This document shows positions 1 to 5,820 of a stretch of 5,820 nucleotides of DNA, in pieces. Position 1 is the first letter of the stretch, and the number at the start of each line of letters is the position of its first letter. Under the pieces are notes generated by a model that did no database searches, was not told the origin of the DNA, and saw nothing but the letters and a program-made list of their open reading frames with translations. The translations under genes were made by a program, and so were the position numbers. This DNA comes from Alistipes sp. (GTDB lineage Bacteria; Bacteroidota; Bacteroidia; Bacteroidales; Rikenellaceae): assembly GCA_028691095.1 (NCBI GenBank), contig JAQUZZ010000104.1, positions 1 through 5,820 of the forward strand, given 5' to 3'.

Positions 1-1540
1 CGAAGAGGCAACCGTAGGTTATTCGGCTCAAGCGGGTATCAGCGGAAAATGGCCCGGTGAAGTAAAAGAGAAAAAGTTAGCCTTCTCCGGAGCACTCTCC
101 GCACAGGGAGCGCACGAAACCACCTCGAAATCCTACTACGAGTACAACATCACCTGCATCCTGAAGACCATGATGCACATCAAGATGAACCATTTTGAGA
201 ATGCAACACCGGAGTTCTACCTCCCCTACCTGGACTCCATGGCCAACGATGCACTGAACAACCCGAACAGCCAGCTCTACAAGATGTACCCCAATACCAA
301 AGAGGGAATTGCAGCCTTGGCTCACGTCTTCGGAACGCACGTCATGACCAGTGGTGTCTTCGGAGGTCGTCACGTCTATATTTACGGACGTAAGGAGAAC
401 GCCTACCAAGAGTCCACCTCTGCGGGAGCCTCTGTCTCGTTGAGCATCAAGAACCCTATGGGTGATGTCTCAGATAAAAAACCTTTAGCCACTTTCTATA
501 TCAACAAGATGAAGCAATTGGGTATCGACATGACCGCAGAGGCTGAAGGATATAACGAACAGATTGAAGAGACCACCGGAAGCATTGCCATCATGCAAGC
601 CATCGGAGGCGATGCCTGCTCCGACACCGAGCAATGGGATGCCTCGGTCACCCCTGCCAACGCACGGAATTATGCCCTAATCGGGTATGACTCTCCGGTT
701 GCCGACACCACCGAAGAGCATCATGGCGGATTGGTTGAACTCACCCAATTCACCGTGGATCCAGCACGAAAAGCGGCACTCGAAGAGTATCTGGATGATT
801 ACCTCGAATCGCAAGCCATTGTACAAAACCCCTCCAAGATGGTACTGGCCGACGTGATTATGCACAAGGACTCCAACAACGGAGATGGAGGTTTCGACCC
901 GACTGAACAAACCGTATTGACCAGTCCCGACGGTAAAAAACGTCTTTACACCGCCATGGTTGTAAATTCCAACGGTCCCTCCGACGAACAGAAACACGCA
1001 TTGGAGACCTCCAAACACCCCTACATCTACGTACCCGACGAATGCGACCAGTATTGGTTGTGTGCCTTGGATTGGGACTCGGAGTGCTCCGGAATCACGG
1101 CCATTAAGATCTCCGACAATAGCGAATCCACCCTCGCAAAGGACGGATACGAACGTCGTGGCAGTTGCGCCGACTCGGAGATGGGTTGGCCTGCCATTGA
1201 CGACAACTACCTCTGCGTCAGATACCGCCCCGCCAACTCCAAGGATCCCTATGTTACCGGATTCGGAATTGCCGAAGGGGATAAAGAAAATGACATCAAG
1301 AATTCAAATTTGAAATCCAGCGACATCTTTGCCACCTCCGCCGGAACCGAGATGACCCAACCCTTCTCAATCGACACCCAATTCGACAAGTTCTGGGGAT
1401 CCGGACTCTTCAGTTACAGCACCGCAAGTAAGAGCTGGTGGGGCAATAACGCAGCCACCAAGATGTTCCTCTATCCGGTCTACACCACCCAACCGCTGGC
1501 TACGACCTTCAAGGCACGGCAAATCATCCTGCCGAAATAG
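1..1540 (+). CDS. MACPF/perforin-domain protein, candidate secreted pore-forming toxin (5' end outside window)
   Basis: The reading frame is open from base 2 and ends at TAG 1538-1540, giving 512 visible residues. An internal ATG at 170 is not the real start, because the 56 residues before it read as normal MACPF sequence (a SYYEYNI segment near residue 44). The family signature appears as AHVFGTHVMTSGVFGGR, with FGTH encoded at 329-340. A helical stretch follows that could be the second membrane-inserting cluster (visible residues about 160-200), then IGGD and a WDASV segment typical of the end of the MACPF fold. About 240 C-terminal residues form a separate domain with beta-like character and five of the seven visible cysteines, suggesting disulfides and an extracytoplasmic location. 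A signal peptide or lipobox would lie outside the window. MACPF proteins of Bacteroidales include the BSAP antimicrobial toxins, which kill related strains; that role is an inference here. The gene has its own terminator and converges on ispF. The family assignment is firm; the function is not. Confidence 0.9.
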   Translation, partial: EEATVGYSAQAGISGKWPGEVKEKKLAFSGALSAQGAHETTSKSYYEYNITCILKTMMHIKMNHFENATPEFYLPYLDSMANDALNNPNSQLYKMYPNTKEGIAALAHVFGTHVMTSGVFGGRHVYIYGRKENAYQESTSAGASVSLSIKNPMGDVSDKKPLATFYINKMKQLGIDMTAEAEGYNEQIEETTGSIAIMQAIGGDACSDTEQWDASVTPANARNYALIGYDSPVADTTEEHHGGLVELTQFTVDPARKAALEEYLDDYLESQAIVQNPSKMVLADVIMHKDSNNGDGGFDPTEQTVLTSPDGKKRLYTAMVVNSNGPSDEQKHALETSKHPYIYVPDECDQYWLCALDWDSECSGITAIKISDNSESTLAKDGYERRGSCADSEMGWPAIDDNYLCVRYRPANSKDPYVTGFGIAEGDKENDIKNSNLKSSDIFATSAGTEMTQPFSIDTQFDKFWGSGLFSYSTASKSWWGNNAATKMFLYPVYTTQPLATTFKARQIILPK

Positions 1541-1574
1541 TCGAAAGCGACGAACGATTTAAGTTTTAGATATG

Positions 1575-1611
1575 AAAGACCCCCCGAAGCGATGGTTTCG
1601 GAGGGTCTTTT
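1575..1611 (+). terminator. Intrinsic terminator of the MACPF gene, possibly bidirectional
   Basis: The left arm at 1575-1588 (AAAGACCCCCCGAA) pairs with the right arm at 1597-1610 (TTCGGAGGGTCTTT) with one C-A mismatch, around an 8-base loop. The right arm ends in TTTT. It lies 34 bases after the MACPF stop codon. Because the stem ends are A/T-rich on both sides, it could also stop ispF transcripts coming from the other strand, although the T-run in that direction is only three bases. Confidence 0.88.
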
Positions 1612-1757
1612 CGTCAAGCGAAGGGTCGACTCCGCGACGGAGCAAGCGTCGAGATTCACCTTCGGTAGTGCTGCAAACGACGCCGCATCTACCCCCAGAA
1701 GACACAAGCAGGGGATCAAGGAGGTATACCGCGTGTTATCGGGCGAACCTCGATCCC
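1612..1757. other. Intergenic stretch with nested inverted repeats between two convergent genes
   Basis: No convincing gene is seen. Short arms nest at 1620-1663: GAAGG 1620-1624 with CCTTC 1659-1663, TCGA 1626-1629 with TCGA 1649-1652, and CTCCG 1630-1634 with CGGAG 1638-1642. A second hairpin runs from GGGGATCAAGG at 1711-1721 to CCTCGATCCCC at 1748-1758, with one mismatch; it overlaps the first base of the ispF stop triplet. On the minus strand both would lie in the ispF 3' untranslated region and may protect or end its transcript, but neither is followed by a good T-run. This is structure seen by eye; no folding energy was computed. Confidence 0.4.
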
Positions 1758-2243
1758 CTATTTTTGCATAATCAGCACCACGGCATGTGCCTCAACCCCC
1801 TCTTCGCGACCGACAAAACCCAATCGTTCGGTGGTGGTAGCCTTGATGGAGAGTGCCGAAACCGGAATCTGCAAAATCTCGGCCAGCACACGACGCATCT
1901 CCGGCAGGTAGGGAGCAATTTTGGGAGACTGCAAGGCCAAGGTGCAATCGACATTGCCCACGGCAAAGCCGGCCTGATCCAAAAGTCGAAGGGTTCGGTG
2001 CAGCAGGATTTTGCTATCTATCCCCTTGAACTCCTCGGAGGTATCGGGAAAATGTTTGCCAATATCACCCAATGCAGCCGCCCCCAGAAGGGCATCGCAC
2101 AAGGCATGAATCAGCACATCGCCGTCGGAATGAGCGACACATCCGCGCAACGATTTGATGCGAATGCCGCCAAGCCACAGCGGAAGTTGGTCGGCTAATT
2201 GATGGACATCATAGCCATGACCGATACGAAACGGAGTTTCCAT
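1758..2243 (-). CDS. ispF: 2-C-methyl-D-erythritol 2,4-cyclodiphosphate synthase
   Basis: IspF converts CDP-methylerythritol 2-phosphate to methylerythritol 2,4-cyclodiphosphate with release of CMP, the fifth step of the cytosolic MEP pathway to isoprenoid precursors. The 161-residue protein is full length for the family. The N-terminal motif RIGHGYDVH supplies the expected metal ligands Asp12 and His14, and the VAHSDGDVLIHAL segment gives the third, His46. The DIGKHFPDT motif (residues 60-68) lines the substrate pocket, and KATTTERLGFVGREEG (134-149) forms the cytidine-binding end with Glu139. The enzyme is a homotrimer with active sites between subunits, as known for the family. The ATG start at 2241-2243 places the GHGYDVH motif at the usual distance from the N-terminus. 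It is convergent with the MACPF gene and divergent from the dipeptidase gene, so it is probably transcribed alone. All key residues are present and I see no defect. Confidence 0.97.
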   Translation of the reverse strand: METPFRIGHGYDVHQLADQLPLWLGGIRIKSLRGCVAHSDGDVLIHALCDALLGAAALGDIGKHFPDTSEEFKGIDSKILLHRTLRLLDQAGFAVGNVDCTLALQSPKIAPYLPEMRRVLAEILQIPVSALSIKATTTERLGFVGREEGVEAHAVVLIMQK

Positions 2244-2441
2244 ACGAAGCGAAGCACACCGTGCTATTTAGTTAGTGATAAACTCATCGGCATACCAAGC
2301 GTATACCAGGATTCAATTCTTCTTTTCGGTCACAAAGATCGGTAAAGATGCAAACTAACGAAATTCTCACTATATTTACAAGAACTTTTTTCACCCGAGA
2401 AACACCCGCAACGCTCGGCGTAAAGCGTTAAAACATCCGTT
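2244..2441. promoter_or_regulatory. Divergent intergenic region expected to hold promoters for ispF and pepD
   Basis: These 198 bases separate two divergent starts, so both genes must be transcribed from within or through it. On the plus strand TATATTTA at 2371-2378 matches the Bacteroidota -7 element (TAnnTTTG) except in the last base, which would give a pepD leader of about 60 bases; no good -33 TTTG is seen at the proper distance. On the minus strand the best match is TACGCTTG (2303 down to 2296), again without a well-spaced -33 box. A 6-bp hairpin (AACGCT 2410-2415 with AGCGTT 2424-2429) lies 12 bases before the pepD ATG. Promoter presence is inferred from layout; the exact boxes are weak calls. 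Confidence 0.35.
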
Positions 2442-3902
2442 ATGGCTGAACTGAAAGCATTAGAACCCGCTGCCATTTGGCACTTCTTCGAGGAGATCAC
2501 CCAGATTCCTCGCCCCTCAGGTCATGAGAAACAGATCTTATCCTACCTGATAGAATTTGCGCGACAGCATAAACTGGAATATAAACAAGATGCAACTGGC
2601 AACTTAGTGCTTCGCAAACCCGCGACCCCCGGCATGGAGCACGCCCCCGGGGTGGTACTCCAGAGTCATGTGGATATGGTGTGCGAGAAGAACAGCGACG
2701 TGACGTTCGATTTTGATCGCGACCCGATTCGCGCCTACGAACAGGAGGGATGGGTGCAGGCGCGCGGAACAACGCTCGGAGCCGATTGTGGCATCGGGGT
2801 AGCCGCCACCTTGGCCGTACTCGATGCCGACAACCTGACGCACGGCCCCTTGGAGGCTCTTTTCACCGTCGAGGAGGAGACCGGATTGTGCGGCGCCTTC
2901 GGGCTGGGAAACGGCATGATTACCGGCGCGTATCTCATCAATCTCGATTCGGAAGATGAGGGCGAACTCTTTGTGGGTTGCGCCGGAGGCATGAACACCG
3001 TCTCCACCCTGCACTTCGATCGGGAATCCACACCCAAAGGGTATCAATTTATGCGCATGGACGTCAGCGGACTCATCGGAGGACACGCTGGCGATGACAT
3101 TCAAAAGGGACGCGCCAATGCCAACAAGATTCTATCTCGTTTTCTGCACCGTATGCTTCTGCAAGAGATCGGAATACGATTAGCCTATTTTGATGGCGGC
3201 AACCTCCATAATGCCATTCCGCGAGAGGCCTTTGCCGTGTTCGGCATCCCCGCACACGAATCCAAACACCTGATAGAACGTTTCACCCAATACAAGCAAG
3301 AATTGCGCGAAGAGTTTGGCACCGCAGAGGCGGGCATGGATCTATCGCTCAGTGATATGCCCCTGATCGAGAAGGTGATGGAGGAGTCGGTTCAGGTCAA
3401 CCTGATCCGCGCCCTATGCGGTGTTCCCAACGGCGTGATGTCTCTTAGTCGCGTGATTCCCGGCATGGTTGCCTCCTCCACCAATTTAGCCTCGGTGAAG
3501 TTCATCGGCGACACTGGCATCGAGATCGTCACCTCTCAATATGCAGCCCTACCCAGTGCCGTTCAAGAGGTGGGCGAGGCGGTGGCGGCCGTCTTCCTGT
3601 TGGCCGGTGCGGAGGTCTGCTTTTCGCGACACTTCCCCGGATGGGTGCCCAACCCCGAATCGCACCTTGCCCAGATCTCCCGCGAAAACTATCGCAAACT
3701 GTTTAACCAAGAGCCAATCGTGCGTTCGGTACACGCAGGACTGGAGTGTGGCGTCCTCCTCCAAAAACATCCGCAGATGGAGATGATCTCCTTCGGCCCC
3801 ACGTTGCGCGGGGTTCACTCTCCCGAAGAGCGCATCGAGGTGGCGTCGGTCGATCGGTTCTGGAGACTCCTCACAGCCGTAATGGCCTCCCTCTCGGCAT
3901 AG
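2442..3902 (+). CDS. pepD: Aminoacyl-histidine dipeptidase (PepD-type, M20 metallopeptidase family)
   Basis: PepD cleaves dipeptides such as carnosine-like Xaa-His substrates and other unblocked dipeptides in the cytoplasm, using two zinc ions. The 486-residue length fits the family. Expected metal ligands are visible: His76 in LQSHVDMV (Asp78 beside the catalytic site), bridging Asp115 in LGADCGIG, Glu145 (general base) and Glu146 (ligand) in the FTVEEETGLCGAF segment, Asp169 in INLDSED, and His459 near the end in RGVHSPEE. The central part (about residues 185-395) is the lid/dimerisation domain, with the conserved GLIGGHAGDDI and NAIPREA segments. The start at 2442 gives the usual N-terminus, in which LEPAAIWHFFEEITQIPRPS is typical of the family. 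No strong Shine-Dalgarno is present, as is common in Bacteroidota. The gene stands alone: divergent from ispF and convergent with guaA, ending at a shared terminator. The exact substrate range cannot be read from the sequence. Confidence 0.95.
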   Translation: MAELKALEPAAIWHFFEEITQIPRPSGHEKQILSYLIEFARQHKLEYKQDATGNLVLRKPATPGMEHAPGVVLQSHVDMVCEKNSDVTFDFDRDPIRAYEQEGWVQARGTTLGADCGIGVAATLAVLDADNLTHGPLEALFTVEEETGLCGAFGLGNGMITGAYLINLDSEDEGELFVGCAGGMNTVSTLHFDRESTPKGYQFMRMDVSGLIGGHAGDDIQKGRANANKILSRFLHRMLLQEIGIRLAYFDGGNLHNAIPREAFAVFGIPAHESKHLIERFTQYKQELREEFGTAEAGMDLSLSDMPLIEKVMEESVQVNLIRALCGVPNGVMSLSRVIPGMVASSTNLASVKFIGDTGIEIVTSQYAALPSAVQEVGEAVAAVFLLAGAEVCFSRHFPGWVPNPESHLAQISRENYRKLFNQEPIVRSVHAGLECGVLLQKHPQMEMISFGPTLRGVHSPEERIEVASVDRFWRLLTAVMASLSA

Positions 3903-3914
3903 ACCCTTGCACCC

Positions 3915-3960
3915 ATAAAAACGAGTGCGCCGTTCTTAGGAACAGCGCACTCGTTTTTAT
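3915..3960. terminator. Bidirectional intrinsic terminator between pepD and guaA
   Basis: A perfect 16-bp inverted repeat is present: ATAAAAACGAGTGCGC at 3915-3930 and its exact complement at 3945-3960. The 14-base loop holds a further 4-bp pairing (GTTC 3932-3935 with GAAC 3940-3943). The stem ends give a T5 tract on the plus strand and also on the minus strand, as expected for a terminator working in both directions. It lies 12 bases after the pepD stop and 32 bases beyond the guaA stop, between convergent genes. Confidence 0.93.
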
Positions 3961-3992
3961 ATTCTATCTACGGAAGAATCAGCTCCCGATCG

Positions 3993-5522
3993 TTACTCCC
4001 ACTCAATGGTTGCAGGGGGTTTGGAGCTGATGTCATAGACTACGCGGTTGATCCCCTTGACGTGATTGATGATCTCGTTGGAGACCTTGGCCAAAAATTC
4101 ATACGGCAGATGAACCCAGTCGGCTGTCATGCCGTCGGTAGAGGTCACCGCACGCAGAGCCACACAACTCTCATAGGTTCGTTCATCGCCCATCACACCC
4201 ACCGACTGCACCGGCAGAAGCATCACACCGGCCTGCCATACCTGGTCGTAGAGACCCGCCTCTTTCAGTCCGTCGATAAAGATCTTGTCGGCCTCTTGGA
4301 GCACCCGCACCTTCTCGGCCGTCACCTCACCCAGAATCCGGATTCCCAAGCCGGGGCCGGGGAAGGGATGACGTCCCAAAATATCCATCGGAATCTGCAA
4401 CTGACGCCCCACACGACGCACCTCATCCTTGAAGAGCAAGCGCAAGGGTTCCACAATCTTGAGATTCATCTTCTCGGGTAATCCCCCCACGTTGTGGTGC
4501 GACTTGATGGTTGCCGAGGGGCCGTTCACCGAGGTGGATTCAATCACATCGGGGTAGATGGTTCCCTGTGCCAACCACTTGACCTCGGTCAACTTCTGTG
4601 CCTCGCTATCGAAGACCTCGATGAAGTCACGACCGATAATTTTTCGTTTGCGTTCGGGATCGGTGACGCCTTTCAAGTCGGAGAGGAACTTCTCACCGGC
4701 ACGCACCCCGATTACCTGAAGTCCCATCGTCTCGTAGGAGCGCATCACATCCTCGAATTCGTTTTTCCGCAGCAGCCCCATATCCACAAAGATGCAGGTC
4801 AACTGTTTCCCGATCGCCTTGTGTAACAGCATGGCTGCAACCGACGAATCGACGCCTCCGGAGAGTCCAAGCAACACCTTGTCTTTTCCCACCTTCGCAC
4901 GCAACTCACTCACCGTCGATTCAATAAACGAATCGGGCGTCCAGTCCTGACGACATCCGCAGATATCCACCACGAAGTGTTTGAGCAGGATGGAACCCTC
5001 GGTCGAATGGTAAACCTCGGGGTGGAACTGGATGCCCCACGTCGACTCACCCTCGATCTGGAAGGCGGCCACCGGCACATCCTCCGTGCTGGCAATGATC
5101 CGATAACGCTCCGGAATCCGCACGATGGTATCGCCGTGCGACATCCACACCTGAGACTCGGCCGACAAACCGCAAATCAACGGATTGGTCGGCTCGGTTT
5201 TGGATAGCATCGCCCGTCCATATTCGCGCGTAGCCGAGGGAGCCACCTCTCCGCCAAAATTATGAGCCAGATATTGGGCTCCATAGCACACACCCAACAG
5301 GGCAAGTGTGCCTTTAATCCCCGACAGATCGACCTGTGGTGCTTTCGCATCGCGCACCGAATAGGGACTTCCCGAGAGAATCACACCCCGCACCGAAGCA
5401 TCCGGCTGAGGATAGTGGTTGAAGGGGTAGATCTCACAATAGACATTCAGTTCGCGTACCCGGCGAGCGATCAGCTGCGTATATTGCGACCCGAAGTCCA
5501 GAATCAATATTTTCTCCTGCAT
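3993..5522 (-). CDS. guaA: GMP synthase (glutamine-hydrolysing)
   Basis: GuaA converts XMP, ATP and glutamine to GMP, the last step of guanine nucleotide synthesis, in the cytoplasm. The 509-residue protein is complete. The N-terminal class I glutamine amidotransferase domain (about 1-190) has the nucleophile Cys79 in LLGVCYGAQ, His167 and Glu169 in QFHPEV, and the oxyanion-type segment ILSGSPYSV. The ATP pyrophosphatase domain follows, with the P-loop SGGVDSS starting at residue 221. The C-terminal dimerisation and XMP-binding domain holds [11 protein letters not shown] (385-395) and ends in the conserved KPPATIEWE. The ATG start at 5520-5522 gives the standard [14 protein letters not shown]-terminus. 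It lies 60 bases after the pheT stop on the same strand, so the two may be co-transcribed. The A/T-rich TATATTTTAGAGT before the ATG has no Shine-Dalgarno and is too close to the start to be a promoter. Nothing abnormal is seen. Confidence 0.98.
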   Translation of the reverse strand: MQEKILILDFGSQYTQLIARRVRELNVYCEIYPFNHYPQPDASVRGVILSGSPYSVRDAKAPQVDLSGIKGTLALLGVCYGAQYLAHNFGGEVAPSATREYGRAMLSKTEPTNPLICGLSAESQVWMSHGDTIVRIPERYRIIASTEDVPVAAFQIEGESTWGIQFHPEVYHSTEGSILLKHFVVDICGCRQDWTPDSFIESTVSELRAKVGKDKVLLGLSGGVDSSVAAMLLHKAIGKQLTCIFVDMGLLRKNEFEDVMRSYETMGLQVIGVRAGEKFLSDLKGVTDPERKRKIIGRDFIEVFDSEAQKLTEVKWLAQGTIYPDVIESTSVNGPSATIKSHHNVGGLPEKMNLKIVEPLRLLFKDEVRRVGRQLQIPMDILGRHPFPGPGLGIRILGEVTAEKVRVLQEADKIFIDGLKEAGLYDQVWQAGVMLLPVQSVGVMGDERTYESCVALRAVTSTDGMTADWVHLPYEFLAKVSNEIINHVKGINRVVYDISSKPPATIEWE

Positions 5523-5560
5523 ACTCTAAAATATAAGCACCCAAATGTGCCGTTATCATT

Positions 5561-5582
5561 TCTTGGTCTTAAATCTTGGTCT
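5561..5582. repeat. Short tandem direct repeat in the pheT-guaA spacer
   Basis: The 9-base word TCTTGGTCT occurs at 5561-5569 and again at 5574-5582, separated by TAAA, so the period is 13 bases. The second copy directly abuts the pheT stop codon (5583-5585). It may be a small local duplication; no regulatory role is evident. Confidence 0.6.
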
Positions 5583-5820
5583 CTATCGCAACTGCGCGCC
5601 CACCTGACGCTCAAACTCTCGTTGCAAGTTGCTCATCGTACGGTCGATCACCGCATCTGTCAGGGTCTGAGTCGGATCCTCCAATACAAAACTCAAGGCA
5701 TAGGACTTCTTGCCCGCAGGCAGCTTATCCCCCTCGTAGACATCGAACAACCCCACGCGCTTGAGCAACTTCTTCTCCGTGGCAAACGCAATTTTACGCA
5801 ACTGCGAGAAAGTGACCGTG
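5583..5820 (-). CDS. pheT: Phenylalanine--tRNA ligase beta subunit, C-terminal end (5' part outside window)
   Basis: PheT, with PheS, forms the heterotetramer that charges tRNA-Phe in the cytoplasm. Only the last 78 residues are visible; family proteins in Bacteroidota are about 800 residues, so most of the gene lies to the right. The visible part matches the C-terminal anticodon-binding ferredoxin-like fold (FDX-ACB domain): VGLFDVYEGDKLPAGKKSYA is the hallmark core, followed by LSFVLEDPTQTLTD and a final helix ending in QVGAQLR. The stop is TAG read at 5585-5583. A TTG at 5801 is an internal leucine codon, not a start, because the frame stays open and conserved up to the window edge. Downstream on the same strand is guaA after 60 bases. 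Confidence 0.93.
   Translation of the reverse strand, partial: TVTFSQLRKIAFATEKKLLKRVGLFDVYEGDKLPAGKKSYALSFVLEDPTQTLTDAVIDRTMSNLQREFERQVGAQLR

Noticed and set aside
1620..1700. Possible tRNA-like fold in the spacer
   Set aside because: The arms do not form a cloverleaf, and no TTCGA T-loop or anticodon arm with the right spacing is found.
1480..1719. Minus-strand frame of 79 codons overlapping the MACPF 3' end
   Set aside because: It crosses the terminator and the end of a well-supported gene, with no recognisable motif or leader.
1718..1771. Shine-Dalgarno-like AAGGAGGT followed by GTG and a 12-codon frame
   Set aside because: Bacteroidota rarely depend on Shine-Dalgarno sequences, the peptide is very short, and the site overlaps the ispF 3' end and a hairpin arm; chance is the simplest explanation.
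1572..2198. Plus-strand open frame of 208 codons across the terminator and ispF
   Set aside because: It starts inside the MACPF terminator, lies antisense to a clear ispF and has low-complexity, Arg/Ser/Gln-rich sequence without any family motif; it is a shadow frame.
2604..3104. Minus-strand frame of 166 codons inside pepD
   Set aside because: It is fully antisense to conserved PepD motifs, so it is an artefact of the coding bias on the other strand.
5528..5535. TATATTTT on the minus strand as a guaA -7 promoter box
   Set aside because: It ends only 5 bases before the guaA ATG and no -33 element is seen at the right distance, so it is more likely part of the A/T-rich translation leader.

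Overview
The window looks like chromosomal DNA of a Bacteroidota bacterium, most likely of the order Bacteroidales. The evidence is the sequence style of GuaA and PheT, a PepD-type dipeptidase, a MACPF-domain protein of the kind common in gut Bacteroidales, and starts lacking clear Shine-Dalgarno sequences. Base composition is moderate (by eye about half G+C). Genus cannot be fixed by reading alone.

Layout from left to right: (1) 1-1540, plus strand, the 3' part of a gene for a large MACPF/perforin-family protein, whose N-terminus lies left of the window; (2) 1575-1611, a strong hairpin terminator; (3) 1758-2243, minus strand, ispF (MEP-pathway isoprenoid synthesis), convergent with the MACPF gene; (4) 2244-2441, a divergent intergenic region; (5) 2442-3902, plus strand, pepD-like aminoacyl-histidine dipeptidase; (6) 3915-3960, a perfect 16-bp stem terminator shared by two convergent genes; (7) 3993-5522, minus strand, guaA (GMP synthase); (8) 5583-5820, minus strand, the 3' end of pheT, 60 bp upstream of guaA and in the same direction. 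No rRNA, tRNA, CRISPR array, insertion sequence or prophage gene was seen.

Four of the five genes are housekeeping functions: isoprenoid precursor synthesis, peptide turnover, purine nucleotide synthesis and tRNA charging. They form no shared pathway. The exception is the MACPF protein. It carries the family signature FGTH, the downstream Gly-Gly and Trp/Ser-Val region, and a cysteine-rich C-terminal beta domain of about 240 residues. By family it is a candidate secreted or surface pore-forming protein, related in type to the Bacteroidales secreted antimicrobial proteins (BSAPs). It is the one feature of real biological interest here; its target and activity cannot be read from the sequence.
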